Below, piece by piece: positions 31,862 through 41,142 of a stretch of 64,000 bases of DNA. The DNA comes from Paenibacillus mesophilus (lineage in GTDB: Bacteria > Bacillota > Bacilli > Paenibacillales > NBRC-103111). The notes beneath the pieces are model-generated. The model ran no database searches, was not told the origin of the DNA, and saw only the letters and a program-made list of their open reading frames with translations. Numbering within the stretch: position 1 is the stretch's first letter; the number at the start of each line of letters is the position of its first letter. A program made the translations under genes and the position numbers. The DNA is taken from contig NZ_VCRA01000010.1 in assembly GCF_005938385.1 (NCBI RefSeq), forward strand, positions 229,730 to 293,729. The letters are read 5' to 3'.

Positions 31862-33907
31862 TTACGCCTCGATCGCCCCGAACGCTTTCCAGGTTCCCGG
31901 AGTACCGGCTGCGACGCATATCCAGCCGAGATGACCGGCGGCCGCCGGAGCCTCGTTATAGATGACATCGCCGATATTCCAAGTACCGGAAGCGGGAGCC
32001 GAAGCGCCATAACCCTCTTTTTTCCAAAAGCCGGATGCATTCGTCTTGACCGCGACCCTTCCACTGTCCGCAATCGATACTCTGGAGCCGATACCGCCGG
32101 CCATGACGGGCAGCCGGATCGCTTCAAGAGGCACGGACCCTTCGAACAGCAGCTTTTGCGAGGCATTGTAGACCCCTACATAATCGGTAATAGCGGCCGG
32201 ATTGACCCCGTCCTTCAGAGCGAACGTATTGTGGAAGCATTTATAAGAATAGTTGCTGCTCGCCCTGTCCCGTATAAAGATGAAATCGGTAATGGTCGGA
32301 GCCGCGTCCGTCTGCATGATGACATTGTTCTGGATCGTGCAGTCGCTCTCCAAGGAAGGGGAGAGATAAAGCGGAACCTTGTTGCTGAACTGGGCCGTGC
32401 TGCTGATCGTTGTCCCGCAGTCGACCAGCTCGTTGTTCGAGATCGTCAGCCCTTTCACTTTGCCCAGATCGAAGAAGATGCCCGATGACGGACAATTGAC
32501 GATTTTATTGCCTACGATCGAGAAATTGACGGCAAGATTCGTCTGGTTGCCGTTCTCGTAGCTCGAGATTGCGCCGAACGATTTTAAAGGAAATTTGCTG
32601 ATGTACGACGTATCGACTTCTCTTTCATACCGGATCGTATTGTTCGTGATCGCCAGATTCTCGTAAGAAATCGAAGTGGCGCCGCCGTAGATCGAGATCG
32701 CCCTGCAGGCGCCGACAACCGAACTGAAATTATACTGATTCGGGTTCATGTTTATCGTATTTCCCGTGACGATCATATTTTTGAAGCCAACCGTCGCATT
32801 GGCGGGGCTCAACGACTGCGACCAGATCAAAATCGCCTCTCTCGATACATCGAATGTATTGTTGGCGCAAATCTGGTTCACGTTCGTCCCGGATTGGGAA
32901 ATTCCGGTCAAATTCGCGCCGATCTGAAAGTTGGAAATCGTGTTCCCCGTCAGTACGCAGCTGGAAGAATGGGTTTCTATGGCCGTTCTCGGGGCGAAAG
33001 CCCAACTGGCGCCTTCGAAGTGGCAGCCGGTTATAATCAAGGAGTCGCACGTCGAGTTAATAAACGACTGGTCGAAATCGCTCCCGTTGCCATTGCCGCC
33101 GGACAGCCAAGTGCAGTTCGTTATTTTGACATGCTTGCCGTTACTCGTCCCTTTCGGAAAATAGAAGCTGACCACGCCGTCGGCATTGCGGATCGTGCAA
33201 TCAGTGATGACGATCTGGTTATATCCCGCCGTAGACGAGTAGTTGCTGATCGTGGCTCTAAGCTTGCCTTCATACTCCGCAACGGAAGCAAGCACGTTGT
33301 TCTGGCGGTTGTGGTCGAACGACAGCGAGTCGGCGTGAAAGCCGGCCAGTTCGACGGTAGTATTGGCAAGGCCGATGATGCCTCTGTAATTTCCCGCGCC
33401 GTTCTTGACCTTGATGACGGAGGAAACACCCTGGCCGCATATGGAGAAGGTTGACTTGTTGGTAATAGAAAGAATATACGCGGAGGGGCTTGCAGGAGAT
33501 ACTAGATAGGTACCGGCCGGAAAAAACACGGCCCCGCCCGTAGGCGTCTGATTGAACGCCAGCTGGATGGCCGCCGTATCGTCGGTCGTTCCGTCGCCGA
33601 CGGCGCCGAAATCTTTGACGCTGACCCATTCGGCCAATTTGGCAGTGAGGGTGCGGACCGGCCCGGTGGAATGTTGGTAGGTGACGTCCGTAGAGGGGAT
33701 CGTCGCCTCGACGGCATCCACCTTCGTCAGATTGAACAGCCCTCCGGTTACCGCGGCTACTCCCGCGATTCCTACGGAAGCGAGCAGCTTTCTGCGGCCG
33801 ATCAGCTTGCGGCCCGTCTCTTGCGGAATCCGCACGGCGTCGCCGTTCCCCTCGTCTCCTCCGAATTCCGCTGCTTGGCCCTTCTCGGACCGTTTGTTCA
33901 TGTCCAT
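31862..33907 (-). CDS. Tat-exported right-handed beta-helix protein (pectate-lyase-3-like)
   Basis: The protein has 681 residues. An unusually long N-terminal region ends in a twin-arginine motif IGRRKLLASVGIAGVAAVTGGLF, so it should leave the cell folded by Tat. At about 92-105 it has VSVKDFGAVGDGTTDDTAAIQLAFNQ, the hallmark start of pectate-lyase-3/GH28-type beta-helices. Many parallel-helix coils follow (ITNCTW, ITGCHF, LTGNTISNF, VTGNTINMN, ITNNTIRYE, ISNNELVDC). The last 80 residues form a separate small domain (GTWNIGDVIYNEAPAAAGHLGWICVAAGTPGTWKAFG), as in phage-tail-like beta-helix proteins. It may be a polysaccharide lyase or surface adhesin; no catalytic residues can be assigned. GGGAGGG precedes ATG 33907. 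Confidence 0.85.
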   Translation of the reverse strand: MDMNKRSEKGQAAEFGGDEGNGDAVRIPQETGRKLIGRRKLLASVGIAGVAAVTGGLFNLTKVDAVEATIPSTDVTYQHSTGPVRTLTAKLAEWVSVKDFGAVGDGTTDDTAAIQLAFNQTPTGGAVFFPAGTYLVSPASPSAYILSITNKSTFSICGQGVSSVIKVKNGAGNYRGIIGLANTTVELAGFHADSLSFDHNRQNNVLASVAEYEGKLRATISNYSSTAGYNQIVITDCTIRNADGVVSFYFPKGTSNGKHVKITNCTWLSGGNGNGSDFDQSFINSTCDSLIITGCHFEGASWAFAPRTAIETHSSSCVLTGNTISNFQIGANLTGISQSGTNVNQICANNTFDVSREAILIWSQSLSPANATVGFKNMIVTGNTINMNPNQYNFSSVVGACRAISIYGGATSISYENLAITNNTIRYEREVDTSYISKFPLKSFGAISSYENGNQTNLAVNFSIVGNKIVNCPSSGIFFDLGKVKGLTISNNELVDCGTTISSTAQFSNKVPLYLSPSLESDCTIQNNVIMQTDAAPTITDFIFIRDRASSNYSYKCFHNTFALKDGVNPAAITDYVGVYNASQKLLFEGSVPLEAIRLPVMAGGIGSRVSIADSGRVAVKTNASGFWKKEGYGASAPASGTWNIGDVIYNEAPAAAGHLGWICVAAGTPGTWKAFGAIEA

Positions 33908-33958
33908 TAAAATCCCTCCCGATCTATACTCTTATTTAAAAGCGCTTTCACAAAAAAT

Positions 33959-34027
33959 ATAGCACGGCCGCCGATACGCGTCTTGCTTCGTGCGTGTCGA
34001 CATCGCCGTGCCGTTTATCCGAAATTG
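33959..34027 (-). promoter_or_regulatory. Operator-like block B
   Basis: The partner of block A, located between the AraC regulator stop and the beta-helix gene start (52 bases before its ATG). On the minus strand it ends in TGCTATATT, a possible extended -10 element. It suggests shared control of the two target genes, most simply by the AraC protein next door. Confidence 0.7.
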
Positions 34028-34054
34028 TTTTCTTTTTTGCGCGAGTGCTGCCTG

Positions 34055-34876
34055 TCAGACGAACTTGCGGAATTGCTCGGGCGTCATCCCGACGAGACGT
34101 TTGAAATTGCGGGAGAAATGGGTCAACTGCTTGAATCCGACCTGGAAGCTGACCTCCGTTACGGTCCGTTTCTTATCGAACAGGAAGAGCAGCTTCGCCT
34201 GGCTGATTCTCCGTTTGTTGATATATTCGAATACGGTCATGCCGGTCAGTTCCTTGAAAATTTTCACCATATAAAACTTGCTCAGGTGGACGTTGTCGGC
34301 GACCCGCTCCAGACTCAGCTCCTCCATGTAATGCTGCTCGATGTAGGAGAGGACGTTGCGGACGTTGGCTTCTTTGATCAAGAGGGGCGACTGCTCGGCC
34401 AGATCCGCCTCGCTGCACTCCCAGATGAACAGCAGCAGCTCACAGAACGCATTGCGCAGCCGGTTGAAGCCGAGAGGGCCGGGCTGCTGCGTAAACCGGT
34501 CCAGCTTCATCAAAATGTGCTCCACCTCGGCTCTGCGGTCGCCCGCGAGCCGCCAACGGCGGTTGCGGATCGTGCGGAAGGGCAGCAGCAAATCGATGGA
34601 GCCCGGGGATTGGACGAACGGCAGTGTACTGACTTCGTCGAACCGGATCATCGTGCGCTCGCACGATTGCATGCCGATCGGGCCGTGCTGGCTCATGCCG
34701 TTCATGATGAGAAGATCGCCGGGCGCAAGCTCCATGAACGTTTCGCCGACCAAATACGTACAGCCTCCGTCGTGCACGTAATAAATTTCATACTCGGGAT
34801 GACTGTGGAACTTCGAAGCCATCTTGTAATCTTTGCGGTAGGCAAATATGTCGAGCAACGAATAGTGGTGCTCCAT
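34055..34876 (-). CDS. AraC-family transcriptional regulator
   Basis: The product has 273 residues from ATG 34876, which has AGGAG eight bases upstream. Its cupin domain (FHSHPEYEIYYVHDGGCTYLVGETFMELAPGDLLIMN) has the His residues of a sugar-binding pocket. Two helix-turn-helix motifs follow (LSLERVADNVHLSKFYMVKIFKELTGMTVFEYINKRRISQAK and VTEVSFQVGFKQLTHFSRNFKRLVGMTPEQFR). It lies just upstream of the beta-helix gene and block B on the same strand. I infer that it binds blocks A and B and controls the beta-helix and binding-protein genes. Confidence 0.9.
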   Translation of the reverse strand: MEHHYSLLDIFAYRKDYKMASKFHSHPEYEIYYVHDGGCTYLVGETFMELAPGDLLIMNGMSQHGPIGMQSCERTMIRFDEVSTLPFVQSPGSIDLLLPFRTIRNRRWRLAGDRRAEVEHILMKLDRFTQQPGPLGFNRLRNAFCELLLFIWECSEADLAEQSPLLIKEANVRNVLSYIEQHYMEELSLERVADNVHLSKFYMVKIFKELTGMTVFEYINKRRISQAKLLFLFDKKRTVTEVSFQVGFKQLTHFSRNFKRLVGMTPEQFRKFV

Positions 34877-35038
34877 CCGGTATGCTCCTCTCACGCCAGT
34901 CGGCGAGTCGGTCCCTTAGGAGACCGCTTACATCCTTATTGTAAAATAACGCGAACGAACGTTCAACGACATGCCGAAAAAGCCGTCCGCATCGTTCCGG
35001 AGAACATACGGACGGCTTCACCGCGCAGCGCGGGAAGG

Positions 35039-38008
35039 TCAAACTTCAATCCACTCCCGGCGAAGGGCGAACAAATCTTTCAGCTGGTCGGTCGACAGCT
35101 CGGTAATCCACTGTTCTCCGCTGCCGATAATTTGGCGGCTCAGCAGCGACTTGCGCTCGATCATTTCGTCGATCTTCTCTTCCAGCGTCCCGAGCGTAAC
35201 GAACTTATGCACCTGCACCCGTTTCGTCTGGCCGATTCGGAAGGCGCGGTCGGTCGCCTGATTCTCGACGGCGGGATTCCACCAGCGGTCGAAATGGAAG
35301 ACGTGATTGGCGGCGGTCAAGTTCAGACCGATCCCGCCCGCCTTAAGCGACAGCAGGAAGATGCCGCAGTCGTCCTCGCCCTGGAACCGGGCGATCATCC
35401 GGTCACGCTGCTCTTTCGTCGTCCCGCCGTGCAGAAACATGACCTCTTCGCCGAGTTCCTTCGCTGCTGCCCGCTGCAGCAAACGTCCCATTTCAACAAA
35501 CTGGGTGAATATGAGGCACCGGTCGCCTTCCTGACGCAGCTCCTTCACCATGTCGAGCAGACGTTCGAGCTTCTGCGAGCGGCTGCCCCGGTCGGCCGAA
35601 GCGGATGTTTCCTTCGAATAGGTGGCCGGGTGATTGCATATTTGCTTCAGCTTCGTCAGGACGGCGAGAATAAGCCCGCGCCGCTCCATCGGGGGCAGCC
35701 GGTCCAGCCGGTCGAACAGATCGGCGATGACGTTCTCGTACAGTGTCGCCTGTTCCACCGTCAACGACACGTAAGTCTTCGACTCCATCTTTTCCGGCAA
35801 ATCGAGCTCGATCGCCGGATCGTTCTTGACCCGGCGGAGCAGAAACGGCTGCGCCAGCCGCTGCACCTGATCGATCAGCTCCTTGTCCTGCGACTTCTCG
35901 ATCCGGCTCGCATAACGCTGGTTGAACGCGCGCAGATTGCCCAAGTATCCCGGATTGATGAAGTCGAAGATCGACCACAACTCGGTGAGCCGGTTCTCGA
36001 TCGGCGTGCCGGTCATGGCGATCCGGTGATCCGCTTCCAGCTTGCGGATGGAAGTGGACTGCTTCGTATAAGCGTTCTTGATATTTTGCGCTTCGTCCAA
36101 GCAAATCGAGCTCCAGCGGACCCGGCTCAGCTCGGCTTCGTCCAGATGCGCCAAAGCGTAAGAGGTGAGCACGAGATCGCAGCCTTGCAGCGCATCGGGA
36201 AAAGCGTCTCCCTTCACCCGGTTCGGTCCGTAATGCAGCCGTATATTCAATTCAGGGGCGAACCGCTTCAGCTCCTTCTGCCAATTGCCGAGCACCGATG
36301 TCGGACAGATGAGCAGGGAAGGCGTTTGCGGCGGCTCCTTCTCCTTGACCGCGAGCAAATACGTAATCCACTGGATCGTTTTGCCGAGGCCCATATCGTC
36401 GGCGAGACAGCCGCCCAGGCCGAACCGGCGCAGAAAGAGCAGCCAGGACGAGCCGAGCACCTGGTAATGCCGCAGCGAGCCGCGGAATCCTGCAGGCGGC
36501 TCCAGCATAGGAACGGTCTGGGCGTTCTTCAGCTGCCGGATGAAGCCGCGCAAATGCTCGTTCAACTCGACTTCGACGCGCAGCATTTCCGCGTAGTCGC
36601 GGGACTCCGCGTCCGCTTCCGCCTCGTCCTCGCCGTCGCGCGCGCCGAGCAGATGCATTTCGAGCACGTCGCGGAACGAGAGCCCTTTTTTCTTGCGCAC
36701 TTGCTTGATCCACTGCTGCACTTGCTGCAGCACTTCCGGGTCCAGCAGCACCCAGCGGCCACGGATGCGCACGAGCTGACGATTATTCTCGACCAGACTG
36801 CGGAATTCGGTCTCGGCGAGCTCGGCATCGCCGATTGCCATCCGCCAGTCGAATTGGACGATACCGTTCAGTCCGAACAGCGATTCGCCGGAGGAGCCGA
36901 AGCCCGGGCGGATTTTCGCCTTCAGGCGGGGCTTCGTCCGGCGCAATTGCTCCCACCATGCCGGGAGCAGCACCGTTTGGCCGAATTCGGCCAGCATGAT
37001 GCTCTTGTCGGTAAGGAAATCCCAAGCCTCGGCATAGTCGATCTCCGTCCGGATGGTCGGCGCCTCGTCCGGCCCGGCGGAACGTAGCCACGGAATGACC
37101 GCGACCCATCGTGCGACAGACTGTCGGATGCGGGATACGTAAGGTAGCCATCCAGCAGGGCAGTCGCTGTCCGGATAGCCGGACGCGTCGCACTCGACGA
37201 TCCGGTTCGGCTCTTCCCGGTCCTGCAGCACGATCGCGAGCGACCAAGTTTCTCCCTGATCGGGTTCGGACAAGCGCAGAGCGGGCCGGAACGGGGCGTC
37301 GTCCGGATTCCAGCCGATAGAGACGAGCCAATCGTCCTCATCCGTCCACAGCACGTCGGACCATGGCTGGAGTGTGGCGGAAGAGTCGTCTTCCGGTTCG
37401 CGATCGCTTCCGGCTTGGACGTCGGGAGAACCCTCGGCAAGCCGGTCCGCAGCGTCGTCCGCATCGGCGAAAGCCGCCCCGGACCTGGCCGCACGCCGCC
37501 TTCGTTCCTCGCCGCGCAGCACGATATCTTTGTCCGGGTACCGCTCTTCCATGATTAGCTGAATCCAATCGTCCCAGAAAGGCGGCAGCGGTTCCCCCGA
37601 CCCGGTCATGCCGTAGTCGGCGCCTTTCAGCCGCCAGCCCCAGCTCCCGGCTTTCCATTTGGCAAAGTCGGGGATGAGGGTGCCGTCCCGGAGCGCTTCC
37701 GCTATGACGAGCGACAGCTCGGAGAGCGACTGTGCGTCTTCGCTCCATATCACCGTCGCATGGCCGTTCCAGGATGGGGAGACGATGTAGCCGGGCGCTT
37801 CGGCGGCCGGAAGCAGCACGCCTTCCTTGCCGTCCAGCTCCAGACTGTCGATGAACGTCCCATAGAAGGACGGCTCGTGCCAAGCGAACAGCAAAGACTT
37901 AAGGGCGAACGCATCCAGCGGGCGGCCTCCCTGCTCGGCCCGCAGCCAAAAAGAACCGGACGTCATCCATCTGCAGTGAACCGTGATCGGCGCTTTCGTC
38001 ATCGTCAT
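35039..38008 (-). CDS. SNF2-family helicase (YwqA type)
   Basis: The protein has 989 residues. The ATG at 38008 overlaps the SWIM-protein stop in ATGA; the open frame continues upstream but only inside that gene. An N-terminal SNF2-associated region (about 1-480) is rich in Trp and acids. The ATPase has Walker A DDMGLGKTIQW near residue 540, CLDEAQNIKN near 637 and MTGTPIENRLTELWS. The C-terminal helicase lobe ends with GGIGLNLTAANHVFHFDRWWNPAVENQATDRAFRIGQTKRVQVHKFVT. All ATPase motifs are intact. The SWIM-SNF2 gene pair is known in B. subtilis as ywqB-ywqA. The role is probably chromosome remodelling or DNA repair. Confidence 0.93.
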   Translation of the reverse strand: MTMTKAPITVHCRWMTSGSFWLRAEQGGRPLDAFALKSLLFAWHEPSFYGTFIDSLELDGKEGVLLPAAEAPGYIVSPSWNGHATVIWSEDAQSLSELSLVIAEALRDGTLIPDFAKWKAGSWGWRLKGADYGMTGSGEPLPPFWDDWIQLIMEERYPDKDIVLRGEERRRRAARSGAAFADADDAADRLAEGSPDVQAGSDREPEDDSSATLQPWSDVLWTDEDDWLVSIGWNPDDAPFRPALRLSEPDQGETWSLAIVLQDREEPNRIVECDASGYPDSDCPAGWLPYVSRIRQSVARWVAVIPWLRSAGPDEAPTIRTEIDYAEAWDFLTDKSIMLAEFGQTVLLPAWWEQLRRTKPRLKAKIRPGFGSSGESLFGLNGIVQFDWRMAIGDAELAETEFRSLVENNRQLVRIRGRWVLLDPEVLQQVQQWIKQVRKKKGLSFRDVLEMHLLGARDGEDEAEADAESRDYAEMLRVEVELNEHLRGFIRQLKNAQTVPMLEPPAGFRGSLRHYQVLGSSWLLFLRRFGLGGCLADDMGLGKTIQWITYLLAVKEKEPPQTPSLLICPTSVLGNWQKELKRFAPELNIRLHYGPNRVKGDAFPDALQGCDLVLTSYALAHLDEAELSRVRWSSICLDEAQNIKNAYTKQSTSIRKLEADHRIAMTGTPIENRLTELWSIFDFINPGYLGNLRAFNQRYASRIEKSQDKELIDQVQRLAQPFLLRRVKNDPAIELDLPEKMESKTYVSLTVEQATLYENVIADLFDRLDRLPPMERRGLILAVLTKLKQICNHPATYSKETSASADRGSRSQKLERLLDMVKELRQEGDRCLIFTQFVEMGRLLQRAAAKELGEEVMFLHGGTTKEQRDRMIARFQGEDDCGIFLLSLKAGGIGLNLTAANHVFHFDRWWNPAVENQATDRAFRIGQTKRVQVHKFVTLGTLEEKIDEMIERKSLLSRQIIGSGEQWITELSTDQLKDLFALRREWIEV

Positions 38009-39621
38009 CGAAGCAACTTTCCTTTCGTCAGTTCCTCCCGGAAAGCGCGCAGCCGCGAGTATTGCTGCGACAGCTTCCGCAAAAACAGCTCGTAGCGCTC
38101 CGGTTGGCCGGCTTGAGTATACAGCGAGGCCAGCTTCTTCATGAGCCGGATCGCTTCCTTGTAGGCGGTGCGGTTTTTTTGCAGGATGCACCGTTCGATG
38201 CTCTGATGGTACAGCGGGAAGACGAGCGTCGGATCGTGCGTCTCGGCGGCGCGCAGGTCGGACGGGTACAGCTCGAATACGGCGACACGCTCGGCCAGAT
38301 GATACTCGGCCCAATCCCGGAATCTTCCCGTTTTCACGAGAAATTCGGTGTATACGTAGTAGCTTGCCGGCAGCATCGACACGAGCGCACGCGCCCATTC
38401 GTCCTCGCGCCCGAGAGGTTTGGACGCCTCCGCCGCATACGAGCACAGCTTCTGGAACAAATCCCGATCGGTCTTCCTGCACTGCGGCAGGAGCCATTGG
38501 AGCCATAGCCACAGCCGCTCCCATTGTCCGGTACGGCGGAACTCGCCCGCATAGAACAGGCCTTCCTCCGGATGGAAGGACGCCGTTTTGCCTAACCGGC
38601 TCCAAGCTTCCTTGTCCAGTCCGGTCAACACGTCAAAGTGGGCTCTCGCTTTCAGCAAGTCGTCTCTTGCCGATTCGGTTAAAGGGGCGAAATCGGCGAG
38701 AATCCGCTCGAGGCGGGCGGCTTCTTGCTCCATCCACGCTTCCTGCCGGAGCAGCCGGGTCCACAGCAGCCGGTATACGTCCAGCCAGCGGACATACGGA
38801 ACGGCCGGTTTGGCCGTCATCGCCTCGGAAGCGAAGGCGCCCAAGCTGTGAAGATGGTCGGGCCAGCGGCGGGCCGTCTCCACGGCATCGATCTCGTCCG
38901 CGGTTTCCTCCAGCCGGCGTTCCAGCATTTCGGCCGTTTCTCTATAGTTCAGAAGGCGGGGAGCGGTTCCCTGTCCTCCTGCATCGTAGTCTCGCTCGAG
39001 CTTCTGCAGCGCATATAACAGGCCCATGGCCGTCAGCAGCTTCTTCGTCCCCGGCAGCCACCAGGTAGACGGCCGGATAGCCGTCTGCACGGCCGCGCTG
39101 TAATACTCCTCGATATCGTACTTCCACTGGTTATGCCGTTCGGAGAAGGCGGCGAACTCGCGCTCAATATGGGCGAACCATTCCTCCGGCGCGGCGCTTT
39201 CCTTCAAGGAGACGGTGGCGGGCTGAGCGGAAGGGAGCAGTGCGGTTTGCCGGTGAAGCTTCGAACCGCTTCGGGCGACGCGGGGTTCTTCCTGCCTCAG
39301 CTTCCAATCTTTTACGAAAAAATCCGGCCTGGCGTATGCCGAATAGGCGTAAAAAAACACGGCAGCCATATGCTCGCAGCACCCTTCATAAGGACAGCTG
39401 CATTCGCTCAACCCGAAGAAGTCGAGATCCAGCTTGACGTCGTATACCTCGCCGCCTTGAACCTTGGACACGATGGCCCGGCCAGGCAGCACCTCGGTAT
39501 TGTACACGTACCCTTTCTGCTGGAATTCGAGCCCGCGTTCGACGGTATGCAGCTCGAAGTGGCGGCGTATTTCTTCGCCGAGCCGTTCGAGCTCTTCACG
39601 GGTAATTTGCGTTTTCAGCAT
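38005..39621 (-). CDS. SWIM zinc-finger protein (YwqB type)
   Basis: The protein has 538 residues. An N-terminal SWIM finger has Cys74, Cys76, Cys82 and His84 (CSCPYEGCCEH) after a short beta-rich region; SWIM fingers bind DNA or protein. The rest (150-538) is helical, with repeated Arg, Leu and Trp-rich helices and no enzyme motif. Its stop overlaps the SNF2 start by four bases, so the proteins are made in step and probably act together. The ATG at 39621 is the first in the frame. Confidence 0.9.
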   Translation of the reverse strand: MLKTQITREELERLGEEIRRHFELHTVERGLEFQQKGYVYNTEVLPGRAIVSKVQGGEVYDVKLDLDFFGLSECSCPYEGCCEHMAAVFFYAYSAYARPDFFVKDWKLRQEEPRVARSGSKLHRQTALLPSAQPATVSLKESAAPEEWFAHIEREFAAFSERHNQWKYDIEEYYSAAVQTAIRPSTWWLPGTKKLLTAMGLLYALQKLERDYDAGGQGTAPRLLNYRETAEMLERRLEETADEIDAVETARRWPDHLHSLGAFASEAMTAKPAVPYVRWLDVYRLLWTRLLRQEAWMEQEAARLERILADFAPLTESARDDLLKARAHFDVLTGLDKEAWSRLGKTASFHPEEGLFYAGEFRRTGQWERLWLWLQWLLPQCRKTDRDLFQKLCSYAAEASKPLGREDEWARALVSMLPASYYVYTEFLVKTGRFRDWAEYHLAERVAVFELYPSDLRAAETHDPTLVFPLYHQSIERCILQKNRTAYKEAIRLMKKLASLYTQAGQPERYELFLRKLSQQYSRLRAFREELTKGKLLR

Positions 39622-39690
39622 AGGCTTCCATCAGCTCCGATTCGAAAATCCCGTTATTATCGTTCGAAAAATGATTATTGTAAGCTTTTA

Positions 39691-40197
39691 TTATACCACA
39701 GTCGGCCTTGGGCCGCCTTCATAAACCATGCAGTGGAACTCGTCGGGTCCTGTAGGCGTATTCCGGACATAGGTGTCGCGGATCGCGAAGCCTGCCTTGA
39801 GATACGCACGCTTCGCCCTGACATTGGCGGTTAATACCTCCAGATCGATTCTGTTCTGCGGCTGCCGCTGCATGGCCCGGCCGACGATAGCGCCCGTGAA
39901 GGAAGGTCCGAGTCCTTGTCCGCATAAATCGGGACGCAGTCCGAGGCCGAGACGCGTCCATCCGACCAGCGGAAAAAACTGAGCGAACCCGCACAATTCC
40001 CCGGTATCGTCCAGAACCGCTTCGAACTGTTCCTTGCGGATCCCGGGATCCCCGAATTCCTCGGAACGCGCTTCGAGCTCCTTCCAAGGGGACCAATTGA
40101 AGACGGAGTAGGGTTCGGGATACCGCCATAAGCAGATTTGTTTGCCGTGCTCCTCCTCCATCGGAACGAACAGCCACTTTGGCTCGGATTGTTCCAT
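39691..40197 (-). CDS. GNAT-family N-acetyltransferase
   Basis: The protein has 168 residues. The acetyl-CoA site is seen as GLGLRPDLCGQGLGPSFTGAIVGRAM (motif A), followed by LEVLTANVRAKRAYLKAGFAIRDTYV (motif B). The N-terminal half has CLWRYPEPYSVFNW, frequent in the single-domain GNATs of Bacilli. The substrate is unknown. AAAAGGAGGCGG lies before the ATG. It is divergent from the 40.3-42.9 kb operon, with about 120 bases between starts. Confidence 0.88.
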   Translation of the reverse strand: MEQSEPKWLFVPMEEEHGKQICLWRYPEPYSVFNWSPWKELEARSEEFGDPGIRKEQFEAVLDDTGELCGFAQFFPLVGWTRLGLGLRPDLCGQGLGPSFTGAIVGRAMQRQPQNRIDLEVLTANVRAKRAYLKAGFAIRDTYVRNTPTGPDEFHCMVYEGGPRPTVV

Positions 40198-40316
40198 TTG
40201 GCTACCGCCTCCTTTTCATGTATTCCCATTGTACCGAAAAGTTTACGGAAAATGGGAACCATTTTTCAATTAAGTGCGTATATATCGTTAGCTTGGGTAT
40301 GAAAAGGAGGGCTTCG

Positions 40317-40766
40317 ATGGCCAGACTCGAGTATAGGCTGTTCGATGAGCAACGCGGATTTCCGGTATTGTACTACTACGATTTTATCGATAAGGACGAA
40401 ATCTCGCTGCGTTTCGCATGCGACTATTTGGTAAAGGACCGTGTCGTATACGAGAAGACGTCATGCGCGATCGAGCCGAGGACGTACGTCATTTATGTGA
40501 AGGTGGCGGAGGACGAACAGGCGTCGACGGTCGGGACGGGGCTTCCGGGCTTCCGGGGAGGAATTCGGATCGAGCTCAGGGAATATAGGGAAGGGACTTC
40601 CCACTACCCGGTCATTCACGTGTACCAGTTCCAAGACGATGACGACGCGCTGCTTCACCTGCAAAGCGACTTTTTGATGTGGGACGGAGTCGAATGGGAG
40701 AAGACGTCGGCGGAAGTCGACGAAGACCGGAAGGTGTACGTATATTATGCGGAGCCGGTGTCCTGA
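40317..40766 (+). CDS. Conserved hypothetical protein with internal duplication
   Basis: The protein has 149 residues, is acidic and has no signal peptide. It is built from two similar halves: RLFDEQRGFPVLYYYDFID...YEKTSCAIEPRTYVIYV (about 5-60) and REYREGTSHYPVIHVYQFQD...WEKTSAEVDEDRKVYVYY (about 85-143). Each has an aromatic strand pair, an acidic turn and a closing YV(I/Y) strand, so the fold is a tandem of about 60 residues. AAAAGGAGG precedes the ATG. Its stop overlaps or nearly touches the lipoprotein gene, placing it first in the operon with the glutathionylspermidine-synthase-like gene. Function unknown. Confidence 0.75.
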   Translation: MARLEYRLFDEQRGFPVLYYYDFIDKDEISLRFACDYLVKDRVVYEKTSCAIEPRTYVIYVKVAEDEQASTVGTGLPGFRGGIRIELREYREGTSHYPVIHVYQFQDDDDALLHLQSDFLMWDGVEWEKTSAEVDEDRKVYVYYAEPVS

Positions 40767-40798
40767 TGTTCAACACGAAACGGCAAGGAGGAGTGGCT

Positions 40799-41116
40799 TT
40801 GGGCGGGGAGAGCGGTAAAACCCGCAAGCTTGTCAGTTTGTTCGTTGCGGCGGCTTTGATCGCCGCGCCCGGATGCGGCAGCCGCCAGGCGTCCGCCGGG
40901 GACTGCTGGGACAGAAACGACGACGGGTATTGCGATGACGACGGCAGTGTGGCAGGCGGCGGAGGCGGAAGCGGCTATTATTATGTGAACGGAAGCAAAG
41001 TATACCCGAGAAGCGGCGTGTCGAAGTCCGACGGGAGTTATAAAGCTTCATCCGGCATATCCAGCGGGGTGTCGAAGGGCGGCATCGGCAGCTCATCGGG
41101 GTCCAGCAGCAGCTGA
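40799..41116 (+). CDS. Small Gly/Ser-rich lipoprotein (YjfM/DUF1190-like position)
   Basis: I prefer TTG 40799, with AAGGAGG seven bases upstream; ATG 40766, overlapping the previous stop in TGATG, is the alternative. The first form has 105 residues: basic start GGESGKTRK, hydrophobic LVSLFVAAALIAAPGC lipobox, then DCWDRNDDGYCDDDG (calcium-loop-like, two Cys), a glycine run, GYYYVNGSKVY and a long Ser/Gly tail. It is followed directly by a glutathionylspermidine-synthase-like gene. In E. coli a DUF1190 lipoprotein (YjfM/YgiB) has the same neighbour, so I take it as the same role, though sequence similarity is weak. Confidence 0.75.
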   Translation: MGGESGKTRKLVSLFVAAALIAAPGCGSRQASAGDCWDRNDDGYCDDDGSVAGGGGGSGYYYVNGSKVYPRSGVSKSDGSYKASSGISSGVSKGGIGSSSGSSSS

Positions 41117-41142
41117 TGCCGCAAGGAAAGGGAGGAAGCCTG

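Noticed and set aside
33983..37087. A 1034-codon open frame on the plus strand
   Set aside because: It is antisense to the AraC and SNF2 genes, rich in Arg, Gln and His, and shows no domain. It is a side effect of GC-rich codon use in the real genes.
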